Assembly (NCBI RefSeq): GCF_023897065.1
Contig: NZ_JAMHIV010000037.1
Span: 1 to 64,000, forward strand
Reading direction: 5' to 3'
From: Crossiella sp. SN42
Lineage (GTDB): Bacteria; Actinomycetota; Actinomycetes; Mycobacteriales; Pseudonocardiaceae
Length of the DNA stretch: 64,000 nt
In this document: positions 50,884-58,921 of the stretch, piece after piece
How positions within the stretch are numbered: position 1 is the first letter of the stretch
How the letters are laid out: each line of letters begins with the position of its first letter
Notes under the pieces: model-generated
Told to the model about the DNA's origin: nothing
The model's input: the letters and a program-made list of their open reading frames with translations, nothing else
Databases searched by the model: none
Position numbers and translations under genes: made by a program

Positions 50884-51833
50884 TGGGCGCGCGTGAGGTG
50901 GGGCTGCCGGCCAGGGTGCTGCCGGTGAACACCGAGGAGCTGCCCTCCAGGGTGACCATCTGGGAGGTCGGCGCCCGCGACGGGCTGCAGAACGAGCAGA
51001 CCGCGGTGCCGGTGGAGGTCAAGCTGGAGTTCCTGGACCGGCTGGCCGACAGCGGGCTGTCCGTGCTGGAGGCGACCAGCTTCGTGCACCCCAAGTGGGT
51101 GCCGCAGCTGGCCGACGCCGAGGAGCTGCTGGCCGGGCTGCGCAAGCGGCCCGAGGTGATCTACCCGGTGCTGGTGCCCAACGAGCGCGGCCTGGACCGC
51201 GCGCTGGCCGCCGGGGTGGACCACATCGCGATCTTCGCCAGCGCCACCGACACCTTCGCCCAGCGCAACCTGAACAGCAGCCTGGACGTGCAGTTCGCCA
51301 TGTTCGACCCGGTGGTCTCCAGGGCGCTGGAGGCGGACATGTCGGTGCGCGGGTACGTCTCGATGTGCTTCGGCGACCCGTGGGAAGGTCCGGTCCCGGT
51401 GCAGCAGGTGGTCGAGGTCGGCCGCAGGCTGCTGGAGATGGGCTGCTGGCAGCTCTCCCTCGGCGACACCATCGGGGTGGCCACGCCCGGCCACGTGGAG
51501 GCGGTGCTCGGCGGCTTCATCGAGGCAGGCGTGGACCCGTCCATGCTGGCGGTGCACTTCCACGACACCTACGGCCAGGCGCTGTCGAACTCGTTGAGCG
51601 CGCTGTACTGCGGGGTGTCCACGATCGACTCCTCGGCCGGTGGGCTGGGCGGCTGCCCGTACGCGGAGTCGGCCACCGGCAACCTGGCCACCGAGGACCT
51701 GGTGTGGATGCTGGAGGGCATGGGCATCGAGCACGGCGTCGACCTGGACCAGCTGGTCGCCACCAGCGTGTGGATGGCAGAGCAGCTGGGCAGGCCGAGC
51801 CCGTCCCGGGTGGTGCGGGCGCTGGCGAAATGA
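50883..51833 (+). CDS. Hydroxymethylglutaryl-CoA lyase
   Basis: A 316-residue lyase that splits HMG-CoA (or a related 3-hydroxy-3-methyl acyl-CoA) to acetyl-CoA and acetoacetate in leucine breakdown. The N-terminal EVGARDGLQNEQ metal segment, SLGDTIGVATPG, HFHDTYGQAL and the catalytic-Cys signature GGLGGCPYAESATGN are complete. A 20-residue leader precedes the TIM barrel. It is coupled to the PH-domain gene. With the acyl-CoA carboxylase subunits nearby, leucine or isovalerate catabolism is a plausible context. Confidence 0.92.
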   Translation: MGAREVGLPARVLPVNTEELPSRVTIWEVGARDGLQNEQTAVPVEVKLEFLDRLADSGLSVLEATSFVHPKWVPQLADAEELLAGLRKRPEVIYPVLVPNERGLDRALAAGVDHIAIFASATDTFAQRNLNSSLDVQFAMFDPVVSRALEADMSVRGYVSMCFGDPWEGPVPVQQVVEVGRRLLEMGCWQLSLGDTIGVATPGHVEAVLGGFIEAGVDPSMLAVHFHDTYGQALSNSLSALYCGVSTIDSSAGGLGGCPYAESATGNLATEDLVWMLEGMGIEHGVDLDQLVATSVWMAEQLGRPSPSRVVRALAK

Positions 51834-51852
51834 CCGGGCGGCTCCGCGAACC

Positions 51853-52512
51853 GTGACTCCGGAGACGCACTGGCTGGACGGGTTCCCGTTGCTGGCCTGG
51901 AAAACCGAGCGCCCGTGGCTGGCCATCTCCTCCGCGGTGCTCGGCGGCGGCATCGGCGAACGCAACTGGGTGCTCAACGCCACCGTGCCCACCGGCTACG
52001 ACCGCACCGACCCGGAAGTCCACTGTGGACAGATGGCGGCGCGGATCGGCTTGTCCGGCAACGGCACCGCGCTGCTGACCGCGGTGGACGTGCGGCACGC
52101 GGTGCACAGCGCGAGCGAAGGGACCAGGGTCACCGCGACCACCGGGGTCGGCCAGCCGGTGTGGGCGGCCTCGGCCGAACCGCTGGTGTGGCGGCCGCCG
52201 CCGGGCACCATCAACGTGGTGGGCCTGCTACCGGTGCGGCTGACCGAGGGCGCGCTGGTGAACGCGGTGGCCACGGTGGCCGAGGCGAAGGCGCAAGCGT
52301 TGGCGCAGAACGGGATCGAGGGCACCGGCACCTGCACCGACGCCACCGTGCTGCTCTGCCCGGCCGACGGCGAGGCCGAACGCTACGGCGGGCCGAGGTC
52401 GCTGATCGGCTCGGCGCTGGCCCGCGCGGTGCACACCGCGATCACCGAGGGACTGCGGATTCCGGCCAGTCAGGCCAGGTTCAGGGCCGGGGGAGCTCGG
52501 TCCGGCTGCTGA
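51853..52512 (+). CDS. cbiZ: Adenosylcobinamide amidohydrolase, CbiZ family
   Basis: A 219-residue protein of the CbiZ family, which removes the aminopropanol arm of adenosyl-(pseudo)cobinamide so that imported corrinoids can be remodelled. Recognisable parts are the start WLAISSAVLGGGIGERNWVLNATVP, the central GTALLTAVDVRHAV and TTGVGQPVWA, then GTINVVGLLPVRLTEGALVNAV and GTCTDATVLLCP. It starts at GTG 51853, 20 nt after the HMG-CoA lyase stop. No other cobalamin gene is in the window. Its 3' end overlaps the convergent LAL gene by 32 nt. Confidence 0.85.
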   Translation: MTPETHWLDGFPLLAWKTERPWLAISSAVLGGGIGERNWVLNATVPTGYDRTDPEVHCGQMAARIGLSGNGTALLTAVDVRHAVHSASEGTRVTATTGVGQPVWAASAEPLVWRPPPGTINVVGLLPVRLTEGALVNAVATVAEAKAQALAQNGIEGTGTCTDATVLLCPADGEAERYGGPRSLIGSALARAVHTAITEGLRIPASQARFRAGGARSGC

Positions 52513-55231
52513 TGCCGAGCTTGCGGTAGGCGCTGCTCAGGTGCAGCTCCACGGTCCGGCGCACCACGAACAGCCGGGCCGCGATCTCCCGGTTGCTCAG
52601 CCCGAGCGCGGCCAGGTTGGTCACCCGCAGCTCGGTCGGCGTCAGCGACTCCAGGCCGCTGTGCGCCTGCCGCCGCGGCCGCGCGCCGGAGACCCGCAGC
52701 TCGGCCCGGATCCGCCGGTCCACCACGGTCGCCCCGCACTGCTGGGCCAGCGCCCCGGCCAGCCGCAGCTGCTCGCGGGCCTCGGCCAGCTGGTTGGTCT
52801 TGCGCAGCGCGGTGCCCAGGTCGGCCAGCGCGCGGGCCTGCTCCAGCGGGGCCTGCGCCTCGGCCAGCACCCTGGCCGCCTCGCGCAGCAGCTCCACCGC
52901 CGCGCTGCCCCTGGCCAGCACCCCGGAGACGCGCAGCGCCGCGCCGATGGCCTGCGGACTGCCCCAGGAGCGGGCCAGCGCCAGCTCCTCCATGGCCAGC
53001 GCCTTGGCCGTGCCCAGCCTGCCCAGCGCGGCCAGGCCGATCGCGGCGGCTGAGCGCCAGGGCACCACGGCCGGGTTGGACATCCGCCAGGCGTCCAGCC
53101 TGCGGCCCGCGCACAGCAGGTCCTCCACGCCCTCGGCCGCGGCGCCGGTGGCGATCCGCAGCCGCCCGCGCCCGGCCAGCAGCCAGGCCCCGGCCAGGCC
53201 GCCGGGCAGGTTGTCCGCGGCCAGCACCTCCTCGTAGAGCCGGTGCGCGCCCTCCACGTCCCCGGTCTCGGCGAGCGTGTCGGCCAGCCGGGTGGCCGCG
53301 GTCACCGCCAGGCCGTGCGCGTACCGGGGGCCGAACCGGACCAGGGTGTTCAGGCAGGCGCGGGCGTCCTCCCGGCACTGGGTGAGCCTGCCCAGCCGGT
53401 AGCCCACCTCGGTACGCACGGCCAGCGCGAACGCGGTGTCCGCCGGCGAGCTGGCCTGCTCGAACAGCAGCTCGGCCTGCCCGGCCGCGGCCTCGTTGGC
53501 CCCGGCGATGGTCAGCGCAAGCGCGGTCGCCGGGGCCAGCGAGGCCCGCGCCCAGTCGTGCACCCGGTCCCGGTCGGTGCCGGCCAGCACCGCGCGCACG
53601 CACCACAGCACCGGCGGCAGCTCCCGCTCCGGCTGCGGGGTGAACCGGGTGGCCGCGGTGGAGGAGTGCAGCAGCGCCAGCAGCGCCTCGCCCACCAGCA
53701 GCGCCTCGGCCACCGCCGGGTCGGCGCACTGCTCGCGCACCTCGGTGAGCACCCGCAACCCGTCCTCGTGCCTGCGGCTCAGGCACAGCAGCCCGGCCAG
53801 CTGGCGGGCGATCTCCTTGCGCTGCACCGGATCCGCGCTCACCGTCAGCGCCCTGCGCAGCGCGGCCACCGCGCCCGCCACGTCCAGGTGGCTCAGCGCC
53901 GAGCCCAGCCGGACCAGGATCGCGGCCCGCTGCCGGTGGTCGAGCTGCTCGCGCAGGGCCGCGCGCAGGTAGCGCACCGCGTGCCCGGTGCGGCCGGCCG
54001 CGACCGCCTCGGTGGCGGCCAGCTCCAGCACCTGCGCCGCCCAGGACTCGCCGAGCGGCCCGGCCCGCAACAGCTCCGCGCCCACCCGCTCCGCGCCCGC
54101 GCCGCGCGCGTGCAGCAGCCGGGCCGCGCCACCGTGCACGTGCTGGCGCGCCTCCTGGCTCAGGTCCGCGGCCGCGGCGGCCCGCACCAGCGGCTGCCGC
54201 AGCGCCACCTGGTCACCGCGCCAGCGCAGCAGCCCGGCCTCGGTGAGCGCGTCGGCCAGCCGCGCGGCCCGGTCGGCAGGCAGGCCGCGGATGGCCCCGG
54301 CCAGGTCCAGCTCGACCTCCTCGCCCAGGGTGGCCAGCGTCCCGGCCAGCTCGCTGGCGCCCGGTGCCAGCTCGGCCAGCACCAGCCGCAGCCAGCTCAC
54401 GATCTCCCCTGGCGGGCGCTCCAGCAACGCGCGCACCGTGCTCACCGTCGGCGGCGTGCCGGACTGCCGCAGCCCGCGCAGCAACGCGTGCACCAGGAAC
54501 GGGTTGCCCGCGGTGGCCGCGTGGCAGGCCGCGCCGACGCCCTCGGCCACCGGCACGCCGAGCACCGCGCCCGCAATCGTGGTCACGTCCGGGATGGACA
54601 GTCCGTCCAGGACGATGTGGTGGGCGAACCGGCCGGCCAGGTCGGCGGGCCAGACGTCGGCGGGCGCGGTGGTGCCCAGCACCAGCACCCGTTCGCCGCC
54701 GATCCGGCGCAGCAGGTAGGCCAGCCAGCGGGCCGAGGCCGCGTCCGCCCAGTGCAGGTCGTCCACCGCGATCACCAGCGGCCGCTGCTCGCTGAGCCCG
54801 ACCGCGACCCGGTACAGCTCCTCCACCGCGTCATAGGGCAGGTAGCGGGTCTCGTGCCTGCCCAGCGAGCGCACCGCGGCCGCGGGCACGCCGGCCCGGC
54901 CGCCCGCGCTCACCGAGGTCAGCTGCCTGCCCCAGTCGAGTTCATTGCTGAGCAAACGTTCGGAGAACAGCTGACGCAGCAGGCACAACGGGAAGTCCGC
55001 CTCCCAGCGGTCCGCGCTCGCGGCCAGCACCAGGTCGCCCGCGGCCCGCGCGCGGGCCAGCACCGCCCGCAGCAGAGCGCTCTTGCCGGCCCCGGCAGGG
55101 CCGCGCAGCAGCGCGCTGGTCCCGTGGCCGGAGTGCGCCAGGGAGAGCAGCTCGTCGACCGCGTTCAGCTCGACCGCACGTCCGACGAGATCCACCCACT
55201 CCTCTTTCTCTTCACGGGTCGCCTTCAGCAT
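52481..55231 (-). CDS. LAL-type LuxR regulator with AAA+ ATPase domain
   Basis: A 916-residue large ATP-binding regulator. It has a Walker A GPAGAGKS (44-51), Walker B LVIAVDDLHWAD (about 151-162), a long TPR-like helical middle, and a C-terminal LuxR HTH (LTPTELRVTNLAALGLSNREIAARL and VELHLSSAYRKLG). LAL proteins usually activate secondary metabolism or catabolic loci in response to a ligand. It diverges from the thiol-redox cassette at 55415, the most likely target. Confidence 0.9.
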   Translation of the reverse strand: MLKATREEKEEWVDLVGRAVELNAVDELLSLAHSGHGTSALLRGPAGAGKSALLRAVLARARAAGDLVLAASADRWEADFPLCLLRQLFSERLLSNELDWGRQLTSVSAGGRAGVPAAAVRSLGRHETRYLPYDAVEELYRVAVGLSEQRPLVIAVDDLHWADAASARWLAYLLRRIGGERVLVLGTTAPADVWPADLAGRFAHHIVLDGLSIPDVTTIAGAVLGVPVAEGVGAACHAATAGNPFLVHALLRGLRQSGTPPTVSTVRALLERPPGEIVSWLRLVLAELAPGASELAGTLATLGEEVELDLAGAIRGLPADRAARLADALTEAGLLRWRGDQVALRQPLVRAAAAADLSQEARQHVHGGAARLLHARGAGAERVGAELLRAGPLGESWAAQVLELAATEAVAAGRTGHAVRYLRAALREQLDHRQRAAILVRLGSALSHLDVAGAVAALRRALTVSADPVQRKEIARQLAGLLCLSRRHEDGLRVLTEVREQCADPAVAEALLVGEALLALLHSSTAATRFTPQPERELPPVLWCVRAVLAGTDRDRVHDWARASLAPATALALTIAGANEAAAGQAELLFEQASSPADTAFALAVRTEVGYRLGRLTQCREDARACLNTLVRFGPRYAHGLAVTAATRLADTLAETGDVEGAHRLYEEVLAADNLPGGLAGAWLLAGRGRLRIATGAAAEGVEDLLCAGRRLDAWRMSNPAVVPWRSAAAIGLAALGRLGTAKALAMEELALARSWGSPQAIGAALRVSGVLARGSAAVELLREAARVLAEAQAPLEQARALADLGTALRKTNQLAEAREQLRLAGALAQQCGATVVDRRIRAELRVSGARPRRQAHSGLESLTPTELRVTNLAALGLSNREIAARLFVVRRTVELHLSSAYRKLGISSRTELPRP

Positions 55232-55414
55232 GGTCGCCCGATCCTCACTCAGGTTGACCCGATTGAGCGATACCCCCCGTGATCTGTCCTACCGGGAGCA
55301 CGGCGAACCACAAACCTTTCGGACCCTGCCGAGAGGCCGGGGGTTCGTTCGATGAGCAGGCTCGGCAACGGAAACGAACGAGCGACCACGGTTGAGTGAA
55401 CGGGGAGGTCCGAA

Positions 55415-56113
55415 GTGGCCGGATCAACACTGCGCCTGCGCGGCCCGAGCGGGCGGGCGGTGACCGTGCGGCTGCCGGACGCGGCCAGGGTGACCTCGGT
55501 CGCCGCGGAGGTGCGCTTCGCCGGTGGCGTGTACAGCCGGGGCTTCCAGATCGGCCCGCGCGGCTACCACGAGTTCGCCTGCCGGGAGGTGCTGCCCGCC
55601 ACCGCGGCGCACCGGTTCCCGGCCGCCGGGCGGGAGGTCCTCGCCTCGGCCACCGCGGACGGCGACACCACCGTGGTCAGCTGGCTCGGTCCCTTCCACG
55701 AGCTGCTCACCGTCTTCAGCGGCCCGGCGCCGAGCCGGGAGACCCTGCTCGCGCTGTTCAGCGGCCTGGACCTGGACGACCGGCCGGAGGGGCTGAGGGT
55801 GCGCGCCGCGGTCGGGCAGGTGCTGGAGCGGATCACGCTCACCGTGCACGGTCGCGGCACGGTGACCATCCCCGGCCCGGAGACCGCCCGCCAGGTGCTG
55901 CCCAAGCACCGCGGCGCGGCCACCCCCGGCGGCGAGCTGTGGCGGCTGGCGCTGCCCGGCCGGAAAGGTTCCCCGGACGCCAGGGACTACCTGTTCGTGC
56001 TGGCCGGCCTGCGCGGCGCGGCCGAGGTGCAGCTGAGCCGGGACACCGGGGCGAGCACCGATGAGCTGCTCGACTGGGTGGCCGGACTCGACGTGGCCTG
56101 GGCCGGTCACTGA
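55415..56113 (+). CDS. Hypothetical protein, first gene of redox cassette
   Basis: A 232-residue soluble protein of no recognised family. It has an alternating beta-strand pattern in the N-terminal half (STLRLRGPSGRAVTVRLPD, then FQIGPRGYHEFACREVL), one Cys, and a short helical end (ELLDWVAGLDVAW). No signal peptide or membrane helix. GTG 55415 follows GGGGAGG. The stop overlaps the ATG of the thioredoxin-like gene by 1 nt, so it belongs to the same operon. A carrier or enzyme working with the Cys-rich export product is one possibility, but nothing in the sequence proves it. Confidence 0.65.
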   Translation: MAGSTLRLRGPSGRAVTVRLPDAARVTSVAAEVRFAGGVYSRGFQIGPRGYHEFACREVLPATAAHRFPAAGREVLASATADGDTTVVSWLGPFHELLTVFSGPAPSRETLLALFSGLDLDDRPEGLRVRAAVGQVLERITLTVHGRGTVTIPGPETARQVLPKHRGAATPGGELWRLALPGRKGSPDARDYLFVLAGLRGAAEVQLSRDTGASTDELLDWVAGLDVAWAGH

Positions 56114-56595
56114 TGGACCCGGTGCTCGCCCTGTTGATCCTGGCCTGGCTGGCGATCGCGCTGCTGTACCTGGGCCTGGCCGCGGTGCTGCGCGAGCTGC
56201 GGCTGCTCCGCCGTCAGCTCACCGCCCGCCAGGCCACCGGCGCGGACCTGGCCGAACTGCGCCTGCCCGGCTCGGTCACCGCCCGCTTCGACGGCCCGCG
56301 CACGGTGCTGGTCGCCGACTCCGGCTGCCCGCTGTGCCAGTTCGCCGCCGCCGAACTGGCCCGGCACGCCGCCCGCCCGGTGCTGCTCACCTACGAGGAA
56401 GCCGACGCCTGGCCGGACCTGCCCGCGACCGTGGAGCTGGTCACCGACCGCGCGGCCTGGCAGGCCCTGGCCCACCTCAACCCGCCGATGCTGCTGTCGG
56501 TGACCGCCGACGGCCGGATCGACTCCCTGGTCCTGCCCACCACCGCCGCGGAGGTCCGCCGCGCGCTGCACACCCCGGAAAGGCAGCCGTCATGA
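56113..56595 (+). CDS. Membrane-anchored thioredoxin-like protein (CPLC)
   Basis: A 160-residue protein: an N-terminal transmembrane helix (LALLILAWLAIALLYLGLAAVL) and a short coiled coil, then a thioredoxin-like domain with the redox pair in DSGCPLCQFAA. CxxC placement after a hydrophobic strand (TVLVADSGCPLC) is typical for TlpA/MauD-like proteins. It would act in the extracytoplasmic space on disulphides. It overlaps both neighbours (1 nt and ATGA), so it is tightly coupled to the Cys-rich secreted protein that follows and may oxidise, reduce or isomerise it. Confidence 0.8.
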   Translation: MDPVLALLILAWLAIALLYLGLAAVLRELRLLRRQLTARQATGADLAELRLPGSVTARFDGPRTVLVADSGCPLCQFAAAELARHAARPVLLTYEEADAWPDLPATVELVTDRAAWQALAHLNPPMLLSVTADGRIDSLVLPTTAAEVRRALHTPERQPS

Positions 56596-57119
56596 CGCTC
56601 AGCCTGGACCACATCCCACCCGCCGACGCCACCCCGGCCACCTACCCCGCCACCGCCGGCCTGCGCGCCCTGGACACCAGGGCCAGCCGCCGCGGCGTGC
56701 TGCGCGGCGTCGCACTGTCCGCGCTGACCCTGGGCACACTGTCGCTGACCTGGCGCACCGCGAGCGCGGACACCGGCCCCGGCGGCCTGGAAGGCTGGGA
56801 CCGCAACGACTGCAAGGACGCCTACCCGGGCGGCTACTACGAGTCCCCGGACACCGGCGGCCGGTACCGCACCGCGCCCGCGGCCTGCTTCGGCGGCGAG
56901 TTCCGCTCCAGCGAGTACTGCGCGAACGGCTGGCACCGCGCGGACACCGAGGGCGGGCAGACCTACGGCACGGTGAGCAGCTCCTGCAACGGCAAGAACG
57001 CGTGGAAGTGGCGCACGCCCGACGGCCGGGTGTACCGGTGCTCGGACGGAAACCTCACGGTGACCAGGAGCGGTACGACGAATACCTACTTCACGATCTG
57101 CCGCGCACTGGTGCGATGA
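56592..57119 (+). CDS. Exported six-cysteine protein with twin-Arg leader
   Basis: A 175-residue protein. Its leader (about 20-60) has SRRGVLRGVALSALTLGTLSL, a twin-Arg followed by a hydrophobic stretch, suggesting Tat export. The mature part of about 115 residues is rich in Trp, Tyr and Gly and has six Cys (DC, AC, YC, SC, RC, IC), so three disulphides are likely. It is placed after the thioredoxin-like gene and overlaps the next small ORF. It does not match methylamine dehydrogenase light chain, although the cassette layout recalls mau operons. Function unknown. Confidence 0.7.
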   Translation: MTLSLDHIPPADATPATYPATAGLRALDTRASRRGVLRGVALSALTLGTLSLTWRTASADTGPGGLEGWDRNDCKDAYPGGYYESPDTGGRYRTAPAACFGGEFRSSEYCANGWHRADTEGGQTYGTVSSSCNGKNAWKWRTPDGRVYRCSDGNLTVTRSGTTNTYFTICRALVR

Positions 57120-57259
57120 GCGGGAAGCTGACCGTCGCTGGCCCGGTGTGCGGGACGTCGGCTGCTGCTGGCTCGGTGAGCGCGCCAGTGGCCGCCACTG
57201 GTCCGGCGCGCCGGACGCTCGCCGCAGCCGGTCCGAGGGTCGCCCGTGACCTCCGCTGA
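57116..57259 (+). CDS. Possible 47-codon ORF in repeat sequence
   Basis: An ATG at 57116 overlaps the preceding stop (ATGA) and opens a 47-residue Ala/Gly/Val-rich frame. The sequence is built of 10-residue degenerate repeats and may be a coding filler or a non-coding repeat tract. Low confidence as a protein. Confidence 0.25.
   Translation: MSGKLTVAGPVCGTSAAAGSVSAPVAATGPARRTLAAAGPRVARDLR
57131..57244 (+). repeat. Degenerate 30-bp tandem repeat
   Basis: Units at 57131-57160, 57161-57190, 57191-57220 and 57221-57244 (partial) align in steps of 30 bp with conserved GCnGCnnCTGGnnCGG cores. Their translation in the small frame gives VAGPV, AAGSV, ATGPA and AAGPR at the same offset. Confidence 0.5.
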
Positions 57260-57410
57260 CCGGGCGGCCCGCCGCTGGCACCCGCTCACCACCGCCGCCT
57301 TCCTCGTCCTGGCCGCGCTGGCCGGGATCGTGCTCGACCCCGGCGGCCCCGGCTGGTCCTGGCTGGTGCTCGGCGCCACCGCCGGTTTCGCGGTCAGCGG
57401 CTCCACCTGA
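57246..57410 (+). CDS. Small two-helix membrane protein
   Basis: A 54-residue frame from GTG 57246 to TGA 57408-57410: a basic N-terminus (ADRAARRWHP), helix TTAAFLVLAALAGIVL, a DPGGPGW turn and helix WLVLGATAGFAVSG. It fits between the six-Cys protein and the larger membrane protein in the same direction and is a plausible small subunit of that membrane component. No family recognised. Confidence 0.5.
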   Translation: MTSADRAARRWHPLTTAAFLVLAALAGIVLDPGGPGWSWLVLGATAGFAVSGST

Positions 57411-57428
57411 AGCCGGAACTCAGCCGCG

Positions 57429-57977
57429 GTGCTGAGCTCGCCGGTCTGGCGGGGTGTCGCGCCCTTCGCGTTCGCGGGGGGACTGTTGCTCGGCGGGGTG
57501 CTGAGCGCCTTCGGGGTGCTGCTGCTCGGCTCGGTGCTGCGTCCGCTGATGCCGCCGCTCCTGGTGTCCGGGCTGGTCTGCGCCTGGCTGGCGGTGTTGG
57601 TGGCGCGGGAGTTCGGGCTGTTGCGCTTTCCGTTGCCGCAGAACGCGCGGCTGGTGCCGGAGACGGTGTTCCGGCACGGCCCGGTGTTCGGCCCGCTGCA
57701 GTTCGGACTGGAGATGGGCACCGGCATGCGCACCTACGTGACCAGCGGCCTGCCCTACGCGTTGCTGCCACTGGTCGCGTTCTTCGCCGGCCCGGGGCCC
57801 GCGCTGCTCGCGGGGCTGGCGTTCGGGTCCGGGCGGGCCGTGATGACCTTCGGGGTCCTGCGGCACGGTCCGCCCGGTACCTGGGACGCGGCCTGGTTGC
57901 GGCATTCCCGGCTGCTGGCCGCGCTGCTCTGCCTGGCCTTCGCGCTGGCTCAGGCCAGCGTGATCGTCGGTCCCTGA
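57429..57977 (+). CDS. Polytopic membrane protein, MauE-like in layout
   Basis: A 182-residue protein with about five transmembrane helices (FAFAGGLLLGGVLSAFGVLLLG; LLVSGLVCAWLAVLVA; YALLPLVAFFAG; ALLAGLAFGSG; LLAALLCLAFALAQ) and a central loop QFGLEMGTGMRTYVTSGLPY. The loop and gene context resemble MauE/DsbD-like electron-transfer membrane proteins paired with TlpA-like thioredoxins, but no CxxC in a helix is visible, so the role is uncertain. The GTG start has no clear ribosome-binding site. Its end overlaps the convergent selD by 28 nt. Confidence 0.6.
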   Translation: MLSSPVWRGVAPFAFAGGLLLGGVLSAFGVLLLGSVLRPLMPPLLVSGLVCAWLAVLVAREFGLLRFPLPQNARLVPETVFRHGPVFGPLQFGLEMGTGMRTYVTSGLPYALLPLVAFFAGPGPALLAGLAFGSGRAVMTFGVLRHGPPGTWDAAWLRHSRLLAALLCLAFALAQASVIVGP

Positions 57978-58921
57978 GCAGGCACCAGCTCGCCGATCAC
58001 CGGCGCGCCGGGCACCTCGCCCGCGACCAGCAGGCCGCCGGAGGTCTGCGCGTCGGCCAGCAGCAGAGCGTCCACTTCGGACAGTCCGGCCAGCTCGGCG
58101 TGCGGGCGCACCCAGTCCAGGTTGCGCCGGGTGCCGCCGCTGACGAACCCGGCCTCGGCGGCGGCGCGCGCTCCGTCCAGGTAGGGCACCGCCTTCGGGT
58201 CCAGCACCGCGGTGACGCCGCTGGCGCGGGCCAGCTTGTGCAGGTGGCCGAGCAGGCCGAAGCCGGTCACGTCGGTGGCGCACCGGGCGCCCGCGGCCAC
58301 CGCGGCCTCGGCGGCCCGGTCGTTCAGCGTGATCATGGTGGCGATGGCCTCCGGGAAGACCTCGCCGGTGCGCTTGTGCCGGGTGTTGAGCACCCCGGTG
58401 CCCAGTGGCTTGGTCAGCGACAGCGGCAGGCCGGGCCGCCCGGCGTCGTTGCGCAGCATGCGGTCCAGCTCGACCAGCCCGGTCACCGCGAGCCCGTACT
58501 TGGGGTCGGCGTCGTCGATGCTGTGCCCACCGCCGATCGGGCAACCGGCCCGCGTGGCGACCTCCGCGCCGCCGCGCAGCACCTCGGCGGCCAGCTCCAT
58601 CGGCAGCAGCTCGCGCGGCCAGGCCAGCAGGTTCACCGCCAGCACCGGGCGGCCGCCCATCGCGTAGACGTCGGAGAGCGCGTTGGCCGCCGCGATCCGG
58701 CCCCAGTCCGCCGCGTCGTCCACCACCGGGGTGAAGAAGTCGGTGGTCAGCACCAGGCCCCGGGTGTCATCGAGCCTGCGCACCGCCGCGTCGTCGCCGT
58801 TCTCCGCGCCCACCACTAAGTCCGGTTGCGCACCGGTTAAACCGGTCAGCAGCGGTTCAAGCTCGCCGGGCGGGATCTTGCAGGCGCAGCCGCCGCCGCG
58901 GGCGTACTCGGTGAGCCTCAC
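57950..58921 (-). CDS. selD: Selenide, water dikinase
   Basis: A 323-residue enzyme making selenophosphate from selenide and ATP. The N-terminal glycine-rich loop carries GGGCACKIPP; Cys12 is the equivalent of catalytic Cys17 (or Sec) of E. coli and Lys15 of Lys20. Further segments are NGDDAAV, TTDFFTPVVDD, ALSDVYAMGG, GGGHSIDD and the late DAQTSGGLL. It is a Cys, not Sec, form. No selA, selB, tRNA-Sec or tRNA 2-selenouridine synthase is in the window. The start is a GTG overlapping the MaoC-like stop (GTGA). Confidence 0.93.
   Translation of the reverse strand: MRLTEYARGGGCACKIPPGELEPLLTGLTGAQPDLVVGAENGDDAAVRRLDDTRGLVLTTDFFTPVVDDAADWGRIAAANALSDVYAMGGRPVLAVNLLAWPRELLPMELAAEVLRGGAEVATRAGCPIGGGHSIDDADPKYGLAVTGLVELDRMLRNDAGRPGLPLSLTKPLGTGVLNTRHKRTGEVFPEAIATMITLNDRAAEAAVAAGARCATDVTGFGLLGHLHKLARASGVTAVLDPKAVPYLDGARAAAEAGFVSGGTRRNLDWVRPHAELAGLSEVDALLLADAQTSGGLLVAGEVPGAPVIGELVPAQGPTITLA

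Noticed and set aside
56592-57119. Methylamine dehydrogenase light chain (MauA)
   Set aside because: Cys spacing and the Trp pair of MauA do not match, and no heavy-chain gene is nearby.
57116-57260. Selenoprotein with in-frame TGA near selD
   Set aside because: Read-through of the TGA codons around 57117 and 57257 gives only low-complexity shadow sequence and no Cys-homologous motif.
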